DNA of 64,000 nucleotides from Fragum whitleyi (lineage: Eukaryota > Mollusca > Bivalvia > Cardiida > Cardiidae), in NCBI GenBank assembly GCA_948146395.1, contig OX411557.1, forward strand, positions 34,078,077 to 34,142,076, in the 5' to 3' direction. Both the position numbers and the translations under genes were made by a program. The notes under the pieces were generated by a model, which saw nothing but the letters and a program-made list of their open reading frames with translations, searched no databases and was not told the origin of the DNA. The stretch's first letter is position 1, and every line of letters begins with the position of its first letter. Of this stretch, positions 13,901 through 28,900 are shown in pieces.

Positions 13901-16900
13901 TCCTCAATTGATCTAAGAATTGTGTTGTACGTAAAGTGATCTCCCCACTGGCTGTAGTGCTGAAAATACATACAGGGTGAACATTTGTATCATAATAAAA
14001 AAATTTGAGTAATCAACAAAAGTTATTTGTTTAAGACTGAAAATATAGCTTTTGTTACTTACTCAATTAATAATATATTGATCTTACACAAATGATATGG
14101 ACAAACACACCAGTAAAGTATACCCCTGATCATATCCATGTAGGGGCATAAAAATATTGATAATTTGGCAGGTATATCATTTTTGTTTGACATAATGATA
14201 TTCTTTCTTTAAGCTTAGTCTTTCCCTTTCTAGCTCAGACAAACAGATAATTTAGTCAAATGTTTTAGGAATTCATGTTCATTGTAACTTTCATCTGGAA
14301 CAACTTTTTTCTCCTTATAGTACATCAATCAACTTAAAAGCCTTTTTAAATATGTAGAATTAAGAAATCTTATTTCACAATCCAACTTACCCAAGTGTAG
14401 CATTAGATCTTGCAGTTGAATGTGCTGATTTTAAGATACTCTCTGAATGAGTCATCATTTCTGTCTCGTCGTCTTCTTCATCACTTGGCTCCATACGGCT
14501 CACTCGTGTCTCCTGTCTATCGGGCAGACTCTGCATCTTTTCTACTTCCTACAAATACACATGTACAAACACTACAATCAGGTCAAGTCTTCACATTTGT
14601 TGTTTCACTAAAACTCATATTGGCTTCACACTAATGGCACAAATTTATGATTCAATTCAACTGTCAGTCTCAAAAAAATAGAAGGACTACCCCTTGTCTT
14701 CTTGAACCAGATTATTTTAGGGAATATTATTCCTAGGTTATTCTAAAACCATTTGTCCTGTTCTTCTTATTTTGTTTCAGATAAGCATACAAGGAATCTG
14801 ATAATATTTTTGGTCTTCATGGTGTGAACAAGCCTTTTTACAGACAGACACAAATTAACACCATAGCTGTTCTTGTCTCCAGGCAGTAGAGCTAACAAGA
14901 CCACTACTAGTCACTTTTTTTTTACCTTATTCAAATTGTTAGAATGAAAGGAACTATGAAATTTCAAAAGAATGAGAGAAGCAATAATTATTTTTAAACA
15001 TGCTGATAAAATTACAGGGTTAAAGGATCAGTGAAAACTTACAGCTCGGTGAATTTCTTCCTCTATTAGAATCTCTTGTTCTTTTGTTTTCTGAAAATGA
15101 CATAAACAATTTGATGTATATTTTGAGATATAACCTTGTAGTCAACCTTGACTTTGTCTAATGACTGTTCTTGTCATCAGCAATTGTGCATTGATGTAAA
15201 AAACCTTAATACTTAATATGAATTTCATGTATCTAATAAATTGGGAGAAATAGAATAAAGTCAAATTTTTAAATTTTGATGAAAATAATCTTTAAAGGAC
15301 ACAAAAATTTGGAATTATGACAATAAATTAAGTTGCAAAACATCAAAGCTTTTTTCCAAAAGTTTCAACTTGAAAGATGATGATGCCATTAACCTTTACA
15401 TTTATGCTGAAATTTGACCTTTTTGGTGACGAGGACACTGACAAAACAGCATGCCCTAGAACTTGATATGGGACCTTTAACTGACTTGGAATTACATGTC
15501 ACATGAATTAATTCAAGATTATAACCCATTTCCAATCAAGTATTTTTACAGCTTTCAAGGAAATAAATTATGAAAACATTGTGGAAAACGTGTAATTGCC
15601 TCTTTTTCCATAATATTTTCTAATTATGAAGTATAACAGTAGACAATCATAAAAGTCCGAGACTATACAGGAAAGAGATAAACAAAAGTCTTATAAGATT
15701 CAAACACAAACAACATTCATAGGGAGATGTAAAATATACCAAAAGATATCATAATTTCTATAGCAAAATAGAATTGTAATTTACCAAATCACAAATGCAA
15801 GTACATTGTCAAAAATCATTTAATTCTATTTCTTCATATGTTTTGATTGACCTTGATGCCACTTTCAACAGTATTTTAGTTATACATGTAATCTGAAAGC
15901 TGGGGCACCTACTTGAGGGATTCCTGTCATTTCAAACACCAGTATTGCTACATTAGTTCACCAGCTGCTCATTCCAGAAACCAGTGCTTGTCCTTTACCA
16001 ATCAGTGCAAGGAGAGTAGGTTTTGCATAAGGTCAAATTGATCTGAGTGTTAAACTCATGACTTGAGGATTGAATTAGGCTGTTACATTACCAACTCAGT
16101 TTAGCAGATTCTGCTTTCTTAGTAATGTTTGAATTTTGAATTAAAGACGGATTGAAAGTTGACCTATTGCTCACCTGAATTAACAATCTGAATTTTTTTA
16201 AAGGAAGCTTTATAAAATATTATGGAAATAATGACAAGCAAAAGTAATACTGTTGGTTTTAATCACCAAGAAAATCACTCTCATGAATTCCAAGGTTGAC
16301 AGTGTTAGAAAGTGTCATCTTGAGTGTCCAAAAGATTTTTCTAAGATTTGACCCCAAGACCAAGTTTTTGACCTCACTTGACCCACTTTAAATCTTGTCA
16401 AAGATTTCATCGAGATAATTTTTCTGACCAATTTTCAGGTTGATTGGGCAAAAAGTAAGGCCTTTTGAGTGTCCACAAGGTTTTTCTAAGATTTGACCCA
16501 GTGACCTAGTTTTAACCCTGCTTGACCCAATTTCAAACTTGTTGGAGATTTCATCAAGATAATCATTCTAACCAATTTTCAGGCTGATAGTTTCTACAAG
16601 GTTTTTCTTAGATGTGACCCTGTGACCTAGTTTTGACCCCACTTGACCCAATTCCAAATTAGTCTGAGATATTTTTTTATATAGATAATCATTTTGACCA
16701 ATTTGAGGTTCATTCAGCTGAAAATATGGCATTAAAGGTGTCCACAAGAACCCTTTTTTTACCCTACTTGGCCCATTTGTGAATTAGTCCGAGATTTCAT
16801 CAAGACAATCATTCTGACCCATTTTCAGGTTGATTGGGCTAAAATTGTGGCCTTTGATATGGTATGCATTGATGATGGTTGACATACTACAGAGGACAGA

Positions 16901-19900
16901 CAGCGTTGACGGACATCAGGTAACCACAAAACCTCACCTTTAGCACTTTGTGCACAGATGAGCTAAAAATATTTCGAGCACTCCTGATCTAAGTACAAAC
17001 AAACCTTACAACCAAAGCATTGCACAAGACCAAGGTCACTTGGGAGAATTATGGTGCAAAGAGATTAAAGTCAGGTAAAAATAAATTGTTATTCGCCCCT
17101 CTACCTAGTGCTTTAACTACCTGTATAACCTCAACAGACTCTGTTGATTCATTAGAGCTGGTGGAGGCAGGGGAAGAGGAGGAAGATTTCTTTTTATGCT
17201 AAAATAGTGAAACATTGATAACACATGAACACAGAGGTATATAAAAGGGAGTTAATTCTATCAATCAGTTATTCAGTCAAACTAGTTTTTCAAAGTCTTG
17301 GGGTTATAATAAGCAGACTGTTTCAAGTCTTAACTTTTTTGCAGAAAGTGGTAGAGCTCCTCATTGTGGATCAATAATTGCCCAAAGTGTCACAATTAGA
17401 CATTAACCTTGACTTTCACACCTGTTTATTGGTAGGCTACTGATCCATTGTTTTTCGATTTGTAAATGTAGCAGGTTTAATTGAGTAAAGATTTAATTTA
17501 AATCAGCAACCTAGAAATGAATTTCATCCACTGAAGGAGTACTCAGAGTGATTTGACCCATAGGGAAAACACTCTGATGGAGTTATGGACTGACATGTAA
17601 ATAAATGAATAAATATTACGTTATTTTTGTTTTGAATAAGGACGGGAAGGATAAGATGGGAGTTGTTCAAGTGGTGTTTAAGCTTCATTACCCTCTACAA
17701 ATGGTCTTGTTGTAATTGATTCAAAATTTGTGCATATAAATTAAACAGATGGTACCTACAGACCAATTCTGATTCCAATTCATCAAGAAAATACTGATAC
17801 CTTACTACTAACCTTAATTAGTTGTTCCACTTCCTGTTGTTGTTGTTGTACCATGGCAGAGCCACCACTACGGGCCTTTCTCACTGCTAGTTCTTGGCTG
17901 GTCTTTTCTAAGGCATTACTTAACTGTGATTAAATCAAAGAGAATGATTAACAAGGTAAAGATGGAGGGGTACATCATTGATCAACATTGTATGAGTACA
18001 TGTAATTACAAGTTTGTCATATTCACCAGTGTTGCAAGTTCCAGACTCGCAAGTGATGTGGTTTACAAGGACTAAATGAGACCCTCTGGGACTTAATCAA
18101 ATAATTTTGGGTGAGCTTTCTTCCATAACATATCTGTGTATGAAAAACATTAAATAAGCTGGCAAAGAGATATGCGTTACACTGCTGGATGTCCATGTAA
18201 AAAAAACAGAGGGACATAACTAAACAAGAGCACCGCAAGGGGGTGGTGATGCTCTGCTGTTTATTAATTCTTAAGCAAATGCAAATATATGAACTTGGTA
18301 CCTGCATAAAAGTCTTGTCCCAAGCAATGATCATGTGAAGTGAAAGCACTTTGACTTACCATTCAAAAGTAATGACCAAGGTTAAATGTTTGTACGCCAA
18401 AGCCAATGCGCACGACGCCAAGGTGATCATTATACCTTGGGTTTCTTCGAAAAGCCAAGCTAAAAATTAAGCTAAGTAGAGTTACCTAGTGACATAAGGT
18501 GACAGAGTTATGCTCTGGACTAAAAAAATGGAGAGCGGACGCCAGGTGTCCTGGACGCCACAAGTGAACTTATAATACATGCCAATTCTCTTTTTTTTTT
18601 CAATGGGCGTATAAAAAGAGAAAAAAATTCTACTGTTTTTCCTTTTACAAGCAAGTGTTAACATACCTGAAGACTTAGTCTGACAAATGATACATCCCTT
18701 ACTTTATTTGTTAATTGTACTCTGTAGAACCCCCCCTCAAGAAATAGATTTCTAAATTATGTGTAAGCAACCAAAAGCATGATATTACTGATTATTTAAG
18801 CTGTAGTTAAGAGGTTTTGGTTACCCATCAATGATGATAATATCAAACATAAATCTAACTGACCTTTTTGAGATCATCTGCATGTTGTTTTTTCAGATCA
18901 CTCACTTTCTTCTTCCATAATTTGTCTTGTTTCTCAAACTTGGTTTGTAAAGCACTTTCAACATTCGTCACCTGAAGACAGTATTATTCAAACAGGTAAA
19001 AAGAAATCGTCTCAACCTGAAACACAATCTTGTATCCCTTTAATTTTCTTCCTATAGTTTCCCACAATTCTAAATGAAAACAAATTGAACATATTAATTC
19101 AATGTAGGTTTGAAAGACAATTTCTTTATAAGGTTGAAAACATTGTGAGAAAAAAAGCAACAGCTAGTGTTATGGCATTCCTACATTTACAGCAAATTTC
19201 ATATTTAAAAAAAACTAGGTTTGATTATAAATGAAATAAAACCTCCATCTCTGAAAGATGTTTCTGGGGAAAGTAACTGAATCTGTACTGTTTATAATCA
19301 ATTTGTGTATCTCTTTGTAGACAACCAAAACCTTATAACAGCAGTTTTAACAAAGTTATCAAGTTATATTTTGCCAATGATTCGTGTTAAAATAAATGGC
19401 TGGTGATTGAGAAACAATATCATACTCATTACTTATTCAAGCTTAAAAGAAGCCCACATTGCCACAAATTATTTCACTTTCCTTTCTTTTAATCCATGTC
19501 ATACTCAATAAAAATTTTTCCAAAATTGCACTAAAATCAAAGTGCTCAGAGAACTTAATTACCTTCTTGAAAGAAAGTATTTAATTTGAAAATCAGATTT
19601 TGAAACTTTTTTTTTTATTTTAGAAAGTAAATCAGGTGGTATAGACTCTGATTAGACCAATCATTTGTGCGGGCTTATCTTTGTCTATGCCTCCTACCAA
19701 AGCTGGAATATCCCAGGTTGAGTATGACACAGATTAAATTCCATTTTTGTATTTGTGTGCTTGTATCAAAATACCTGATCTTGTATTTGTTCTTTCAACA
19801 TGGCTACCTCTTCTCTCTGTTGTCGCAATAATTCACGCTCATTATCAGTGTCATCCTGCATATCTCCTAGATTTGACTTTTTACGACCAAACATTTCATT

Positions 19901-22900
19901 TCTCATTTGTAACTCGGCTGCCTGGTGTTTCTCATTCATCTCGTGAATTTCTTTCATAAACATTTCTTTCATATGCTCCATTTCTTGCTGGAATTTTGAA
20001 CAATAAAAACGGTTCAACTTTTTTAATTCATAATAGTAATAACATTATTAGATTTAACAGCTAATAAAAGTGTTCTTATGGACAAAGTTAAAAGCGGAGC
20101 TACGAAACAACTGCATGTGTGTCTGTGCATGGCAATCCTATATAAATATTCATGAATCAATTTCAGTTTTGCCATCTTTATAATGCATGTATAATTGAAC
20201 CTTACTGAAATATCTACATCCTTTTTTTTTCATAGAAGTAGAAGTGGAAGTTTCCAAAAAAACTATCAACATATCAAAAAGCAGCACACTCTTAGAAAAG
20301 AGGGTTTCACATGTCTTAGCCCTCTACTGTACAGTTCAAGAATAGTGAGTTCCAGTAATTTCATACTTAAAAAAATTTTGTGGATAAATTCAAATTTCAC
20401 CAACTTTTGATTGTTACCTGTAATTGTCTTCAGATTGGACCAATCTTATTTTATGAAAAGCTGGCCAGAGTTAAGTTCTAATTTCTTAAAGCAACAGAAT
20501 GTTGTTGGTACTCATTTGAATCACCTTGATAAGACTAGTCCAATGCATACCAAAAGCACAAGGTTTGTCAAATGTTTAAATCTAAAATAGCGCCCCACTA
20601 TTAGAGGCTCAATCAAAACAGGCTTACCTGATGTTCTTCTGATATGTTGTCATTTGTCTTCTCTATAATTCTAGGCTGTAGCAATAAAGAATTGTGATAT
20701 TGCCAATTATTTAAAGAGATTTACGAACATTTGTAAAGGCATTTTTAACCTGAAACTGGCTATAAAGCTTGTATAAATGCTCTTAATTTGTAAGTTCAAA
20801 TTTGTTTTAATGCCATTTTAACAATATTCAAAATGTATGGCAGCAGCTGTATCTAACCATAGATTTCTGGTAAATTTCATATAACATTTTGGAGCGACAA
20901 GCTGCTGAACCCACTTAGGTTTTTTATTATCTATTAAATGTATACACTCTTGCAGAAGCTATATTTCTCACATGTTAGTTGCAAAGTTCTTATAGCCTGG
21001 GAAGGTGACAGTAATGTCAAAGGTATGGTGTATTTTGTATACTTTTCTTTCAGAGCTTTGTCTCAAATAAGTAATTCCCAAAACTCTCTCCCAATAATCT
21101 ATTTAAGTTTATATAAGAGTAAACACTTCTCACAGCTGGCAACCCTTAACCCCTTCACTGCCTTACCCCGAGCGTCACTCGGGGTAAAACCTGCTTCGTA
21201 TTTGCCTTTACCCCGAGCGTCACTCGGGGTAATGATGTCATTCGTTAAAACACACTATGGTAAAAGGGAAGCAACTCGTACACAACTATTTGAAAACTAC
21301 TGTAAGGAGTTACATTTCACAGCATAAACAAATGTCACCTGATCAAAATGGCATCCAAATCTTGATTTTGTAGCGAAAAATTCCTGAATTTCAAAAAATA
21401 TTGCCTTTCCAAGATGGCGGGTGTTCGCAGGAATCTTAGATCGCGGTTTACCGTTGCAGATGTTGTTGCAGAACTACAAAATGACTCTGATAGTGGCGAT
21501 AGTGACTTATTTTCGGACTCGCAAAGCGACGAAAGTGAAAGTGAGTTTTTCTGAAAATGATCAGTCCATGTTACCTGTTATTGCCGATGCACTGGCCCAA
21601 AATGACAATGGTGAAAACGAAAGTAGACAATATTCTCCATCAGTAAGTGACAATGACAGTGATGATGCACCTGATCCCAACCCAAATCGTCCGAGGGGTC
21701 GTGGTAGAGGCAGGGGCAGAGGTAGGGGCCGTGGTAGGGGCCGGGGCAGAGGTAGGGGCCGAGGTCAACCCAATCCAGGTACAGGGGGCGTGGCACTTCG
21801 ATGGGTGGAAGAGGACGTGGCCGTAGTGCTGTGCAGCAAAATGCACTTATTTCTGAGTGGACTGATGCTGGTATTGACCCACCAAATGATATTCCTTTCA
21901 CTGGGAATCCTGGTATTATCAAAGACAGTGCAAATTTTCAGCCAGTCGATTATTTAGAACTGTTTTTTGATGAGGATCTCATAAGTCATTTGTGTTCCCA
22001 GACAAACCTATATGCACAACAATTTCGTGAATCAAACATTCTCAAACTGCATTCTAGAGTACATGATTGGACTGATATCAACAATGGAGAAATGAAAAGG
22101 TTTCTTGCTATTGTTTTGCTGATGGGAATTGTAAATCTTCCGTCAATTGAAATGTACTGGACAACAAAGATTTTATTCAATGTCCCGGTGTTCAATCTGT
22201 TTATGACGCGGAACAGATTTCAACTCATATTGAAATTCCTGCATTTTCATGATAATAGCAACTTACCAGACAGGAATGATCCTGCTTATGACAGAATATA
22301 CAAGATTAGACCAGTAATTGACCATTTGTTTGAAAAATTTCAGGACGTCTATGAACCGACAAGGGCCATCTGTGTAGATGAAAGTCTGCTTTTATGGAAA
22401 GGACGTCTTCTGTTCCGGCAATACATACCCCTCAAGCGTGCTCGATTTGGTATAAAAATATATTTGTGTTGTGAATCTGATGGTGGCATAAGGGGCAGTG
22501 GTGGATATTGCTATAGATTCAAGGTATATACTGGTAAAGATGACCCAGTAAATGAGGTTAGACCAGTGATCCCCAATGATTCTCATCATCTGTCGACGAG
22601 TGAACAAATGGTTGTTTTCCTTATTGCTTCGCTTCTCCACAAAGGCTATCATGTTTATACGGACAACTGGTACACAAGTCTGCGGCTTTATTTGTACCTA
22701 TTAGAAAAGCAAACTCTTTCATGTGGAACCATCAGAGCTAATCGTGGTATACCAACACAGTTGGTCGAGCAAGCCGTTGAGAGAACTGGTGACTCTTGTG
22801 CTCTGTTAGGAGATAATAAAATTGTGGCTACTAAGTACCATAGCACAAAAGTGGTACACTTACTGTCAACAATACATGGACATGATGAACTTACAGTCAA

Positions 22901-25900
22901 TAATAGGCGGCGTAATGGAACAATAAAACGCCCTAAGGTGTCGGCGGATTATAACAACAACATGGGGGGCGTCAACAAACAAGATCAGGTCATTCAGCCT
23001 TACGACTGCACCCGGAAATCCATGAAATGGACAAGAGATATTTTCTTCAAGTTAGTTTGTGTAATGCATTCATTCTGGCTTGTAAAGATGGCTATGAAAA
23101 GCCCTTCCTGCAATTCATTGAGGCAGTTATCATGTCATGGGCATATATCAACAACCAACCACCTGTTGTTTCTGAACCTGAGGATGTTGTTCGCCTTCGT
23201 GATCGACATTTCATAGGTGCTATCCCTCCAACTGATGGGAAGGAAAAACCTACAAGACAGTGTAAAGTGTGTTCCAAGAAAGGAATCAAGAGGAGGGAAG
23301 TGCTGTACTATTGCCCTGACTGTCCTACAAAACCAGCACTATGTTTATCGCCTTGCTTCCGCATGTACCACACACACTTTGTTTACTGGGAATAAGTTTT
23401 CATGCTGTTTGCAAGAACTGTTGTCATTTTTAGGTTATAATTGCCACTAGAAAAGTAACTAGTATTGTAACATAATATTTGTTTGTGAAAAGTTGACAGA
23501 TTAACAGTGTTTTAGTTATCAAATACAAAAGATTTTTGGTCGAAAATTATGAAAATAACGTCAACTCAGAAACATTTATCAGCCAAAAAAAATTTTTATG
23601 TCAAGCTATCTTATTGAAACTTCCTCTATGCATTGATGTATGTATATCAAGTAAGCATATGAAATTTGGTGTAAATCCATTGAGTATTTTTGATTTTATT
23701 GCAATTCATATGGTACCAGTATAAATAATTTCGGTTCAGTCTATTGTTCCCTGGCATATACAGTGCACATGTAGACGGCAGTGAAGGGGTTAATTCAGAC
23801 AACAATAAAGCAGTTTGCCAGTCTAGAATAGGAAGAGTCAATGTAAAATTATCATAAATACTTATATAACTTATAGGCATCAACAATACATGTAGTTTTG
23901 TGCAGAGATGTTGCTTAGGAAAAGCAAATGACCTATAAGATACCTAAATATAGTAGCCACAGCTTTAACAAATCGTTGTTTTAATCTTTTGAGTGAAAGA
24001 TAAAAGTCATTACACAATTATTGATGTTCGAGACTGAATGAACAAGTCACTATATTGATTGTATAATGACAGATATGTTGATTACCTGCTGCTGTAAAGA
24101 TAAAAGTCATTACACAATTATTGATGTTTGAGACTGAATGAACAAGTCACTATATTGATTGTATAATGACAGATATGTTGATTACCTGCTGCTGTAAAGA
24201 TAAACGTCATTACACAATTATTGATGTTCTAGACTGAATGAACAAGTCACTATATTTTATAATGACAGATATGTTGATTACCTGCTGCTGTAAAGCTTTT
24301 CTTGCCTTTTTCTCCCTCTGTAACTGGTTCTCTGTATCCTTTAACCTTTCACGTATCTCATTGAGTTCCTGTTCAAGGGCCGTGTTGATGGCCAGACCCG
24401 ACCCTGGTACTGTCACCTGACCACCTTCTGGTTCCTGGCTATTAGAATCCTTACTGGCTGGAGAGGAGCCTCCATGACGACGATTGATGTGAGATTGAAG
24501 AAAAGAGCTATTCAAAAAGGCCTTTGAACAGAATGGACACTGAAAAAGTAGAATTGAAGTACTATCAAACAAACTTTCATACATAGAAGCGCAAAATGGG
24601 AACTCTCACAATGAGTTTTAGTACCACAGTCATTTCAGTGAATTCCTTTCCTTACACTTAAAAAGTTTAGAAGGATATCTAGTTCTGTTATACATATTAT
24701 CAAATTTTGAAATAATGTAAGAAGTTTTTTTAAGGATGTTGAAGTCTAAACATACCTTATTGTAACTCCCACTACCAGCACTCATCAACTGTTGTTGTGC
24801 CACAAGTAACTTTTTACGTTTGTGGCTCTCTTTTTTTACAGCAGTCAACTCATCTCGGAGTTTTGTTAGAGTTGTTTTTGTCTCTTCGTGCTCCTGTAAT
24901 ATGTAATAACATCAAAAAGGAACCTAGCCTAATTAAAAGAACTACAGCAGTTTTATTTACAGTTTTATTTACATTTATACTCGTAACTTATTGAATGTGT
25001 CAAACTAAGAAACACCCTTAACCTTAATAAACTGTAGAAATGAGAACAAATATATAGTTAACTATCACTAGCTAGAACACCTTGTGGACTTGATAATTTG
25101 TTCGAGAAATCGGGAGTTCAACCAATCTGAAGTAGTGTCTGTGGCCTAGAGGTAGAGCTTCGGCCTCTTGACTTAAAGGTCCTGAGTTCGATTTCCAGGA
25201 GCGGCTATAGATCTTGGTTCTTTCATTGGCCAACACATTCGGTGCGAGTGCTGGTGAATTTTCCAGGAAGCAGAATTGAGAGGGATCAATCTAAGTTGTA
25301 AGACCTTGTTTCCCAATCAATGTAAAATAAATAGGTTTAAACTAAACCAAAGAACTGTAAAAATACCAGAAGATGGGAATTTGTCACATCAGTAATACTG
25401 CGTATCCAAAAATATGTCTACTTAAATGGTTTTTAAATTTAACTATTCAATGCACTTGTTTGAATGTTACTAATGAATGATCCACGTAATTGTGTCTTCG
25501 AAAATTAATAAAGAAACAAAATTGTGAAATATTTTTGGACTAAAGAGATTTATTGTTGCAATCCCTCAGTTACCAAAATTGATTGCTTTATTTCTCATGT
25601 TATGTATGCAGCCTCAATTGAAAGTGAGAAATGATAAAGTTCCCATCTAAATATCTTTCATATGTTTAACTTTTAATATTTGCCAAGTATATTAATCTAC
25701 ATCAGTCTTTGAAGAAACATATATCTATCTTAGTTACTTAAACCCAAAATTTTTCATAGATCACTCGTTAAGGCCCGTCTTGTCAAGACTTTTTAGCAGG
25801 CCTTATGTATCCAAAGGTTTCTTGACATTGCTAGGTTAAACTAGTTGCCGAAATTACAATATTTAGCAGGGAATATGTGCAGATTTGAAGAGCAGATGGC

Positions 25901-28900
25901 GGAACAATGATTTATTTATAAATAGAGATAGATGCTTTGATTGAATTTTATGGGTAAAATATCTTGCGATTTTAAGCTCAGAACTGAAGAATGTGTTAGA
26001 GAGTTTGCCAGTCCTAGTGTTCAAGTTTTCAGAGGTCCAACACTAAGAAATATGAGCAAAATCTGCCAGAACTAAGATCCTTATTCAAATTTTCCCTAGT
26101 GTTCCAGAGTACCAGTGTTCAAGAAAGTGAATTTTGACTGTATTTGAAAATATTTGCCCTATTAGCTCTGTAAGCCTAGGAGACACACAAAAAAAATCAT
26201 TATCAAAAAATGACATTATTTTCCATTATCAAACAAAAGCTCCTTTTATATTTCATTGAATATTAAGAATAAATAAATATTATGCTACTATGAAGAAGGG
26301 GTGTATGCAAGGGCATAGGATGAAACTACTGTTTAGCTGGTTCATTTTTGTGCTTAGTATAAGTCTCAGTCATACACATCTTTCAGTGTCCGGATTGTCA
26401 ACCAAAATGCCATGAGAACAGTTTAAGTCAAGCTGTTGGTTTTATCATTTCATAGAGTCGAAATATGAAGTATCCATCACATTCAAAGTAAATTTTGTAG
26501 TGCTTGAATTGGAAATCTCATCCTTCACTGTTTAATCATATATTTGGGTTACCCCCAACACCCTCCTAAGTAATCTTGATGATACATTGATTACTCCAAT
26601 GAAATAAATGATAAATAATTGATTGTCTTTCAATACTATAATTATAAATTGATTAATAATTATATCCCAATAATCATTGATTCAATCAATTACTTTTTAA
26701 AGTAATCGACCCAGTGTCTGTGAATTACATTGAATTAGAGACATATAATAAACAGGATGTCAACTTCATTGAACTTGCAATCTTTTAAACAGATAAAAAC
26801 ACCTCATTTAGGAGGATGACCAAAAAGAGAAAGTTATAAATAACAAACCTCATGTGATTTTTTAAGACTGCTTTCTAGGTTTGTCATCTTTGTTGTCAGA
26901 TATTCTTGAGAATGCTGAAAAATAAGACATCTGTATAATGTACAACATATGTGGATATGGCAGTCAGCATGTGTGTATTTCCATTGATCTATTGTCACTA
27001 CCATAGCAAATGCTCATAACAAGCAAAGTTCCAAGAAGACATTTATCATTTATCTGTTATGGGGATAGTGCAAGGATACATGGCAAAAATACTGCTGAGA
27101 TCTACCATGGTTCTTTAACGTGCTCAGCACCATCAAACAGGATCCAGTTTAATGTCTCATCCAAAAGACAATTCGTTTGTTGGTGTGACAGTCCGGGAAT
27201 TGAACCCATGTGATGGACCTTCGTTTTTTTGAAGTCAGCCTCAGCCACTCTATCTACTCAGCTAATTGGGCTTACAAAGACAGTTAGCAGTGAGAATGAT
27301 CAATTCTAAGTCATTTTTAAACTGATTTCTTTTTTAGTAATCCAGTAATCTAATTCACAGAATTTCTAAAATCATCACAAATCTTATGATTGAATTGACA
27401 AATTATATACTGGTCCAAAGTCAGTACAGTAAACTCTGTCTATAAGAATATTATTTATCATGAGATACCTGTTATAGGAAAGTTGATGTCAAGGACCCAA
27501 CAGACATTTTTTTTATAAGAGTAGACATCCTTTATAATGAAATTCCGACATAATGAAGAATTTTCTTCCTTCCCTAGAAAATATTTCTACCTTACTAAAA
27601 TTTGAAATGAAACCATCACTTGGGATAGAAAATATTGTGAAGAAAGAAGGTTTTTTTTTTTTATTTCTTCATTTTTCACAGTACTCTTGATAATAAATGT
27701 ACCTAGTACATTGTAATATGACAAAGACTAAGAAGTAACATCCAGGACTGTACAGATAGGCAGGGCTTGTACTAGCTTTTGAATTTTAGGAGTTATTTAC
27801 CCCTTGACTCTAAAATTTTAGGGGTCAAAACTGCTGTTAAGGGGACAAACCAATAGAAAAAGTCAATCATAAGTAAATATTTCTTGGTTATGTTTATTGA
27901 CTTCTTAAATTGTCTCTTTCATTTCTTTGTAAGAGATTCATATGAAATATATTAAAACAACAACAACTATTTCTAATTTCATTTACAATTTTCAGGCGTT
28001 CATGATGCAATACTTAAAATTTTAGGAGTCTTATGACCCTCCTGACAGAAATCTAAGGGGTCAAATTAGGATAATTTTTTTTGAGGATCCAAACCCTGAT
28101 TTAAGGGTCAAACACAAGCCAAGAAAGGTTTAAAGATATTTTGCATGAATGCCTAAATGTTTTAACCTTAGGAGTTGTCATGCTAAATTCAGAATATTCC
28201 CATTTCAGCAAGAAGTATAGACATGGGTCAGACTGTACATAAAAGCGACCTGACACTTCTTTTTGTTCTTTTGAAGCCAGCAATGTATTTACAATTTGAT
28301 TAAAAGATATTATATAAGTGTTTTCAAATCAGCTTTGGAAATGGTGAAGGCTATTTTACACTTGGGTTTATAATACTTACCAGTAAATACTCTATAGAGA
28401 GCTGTGCAAGTTTAAATATCTTTATAAAGTTAGGGTCTACCAATCTACAATCCTAAAAGAGAAAACAGGATGTTTTTTTATTATGCCCCTGAAATAGACA
28501 TGTTAAAAAAAGACTAAGTCTGATAACTGTAACCTTGACATTAATAAAAAAAAACTGTCAATTTTTCAGAACTTAAGAAATTTACATTAAAGTTACAACA
28601 AAGAATATTACTTTCATCTTCTCTTTTATATTTTTTATTCATTCTATGGTAAATTTTATACAATCAGACATTCTAAATATTAAAGATGTTACAAAAGCAA
28701 TTTGATAGTACCCATGCTTTAAATTAGAATTGTATTGAGCATACTCCAATCAAGATAAAGTGAATGAGCATGTAAAAGAATATCATAAGTAACATACCAG
28801 TTCTGCTTCTATATTACAAAAAGTTATATTCTGGATATTGTCCTGAAGAGCGTTGAAATCAAGAGTTCTTGTGACAGAGTCGATGTCCAGAGAAGCTATC

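Larger units (their letters stand above)
21146..23793 (+). mobile_element. piggyBac-type DNA transposon, TTAA-flanked, decayed
   Basis: Full-length element in the DZIP1 intron between exons 6 and 5, antisense to the gene. Target duplications TTAA at 21146-21149 and 23790-23793. Perfect 13-bp terminal inverted repeats CCCCTTCACTGCC (21150-21162) and GGCAGTGAAGGGG (23777-23789). Length 2.65 kb, normal for the superfamily. It encodes one transposase, now broken. Confidence 0.96.

Noticed and set aside
14410..14634. Plus-strand 74-codon frame
   Set aside because: Antisense shadow of DZIP1 exon 12.
21578..21922. Minus-strand frames of 114 and 68 codons over the piggyBac N-terminal region
   Set aside because: Shadow frames caused by the Arg-Gly coding repeat of the transposase on the plus strand.
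25133..25340. tRNA gene
   Set aside because: Box A and box B are present but the cloverleaf stems do not pair, and the body matches other dispersed copies, so it is a SINE head.
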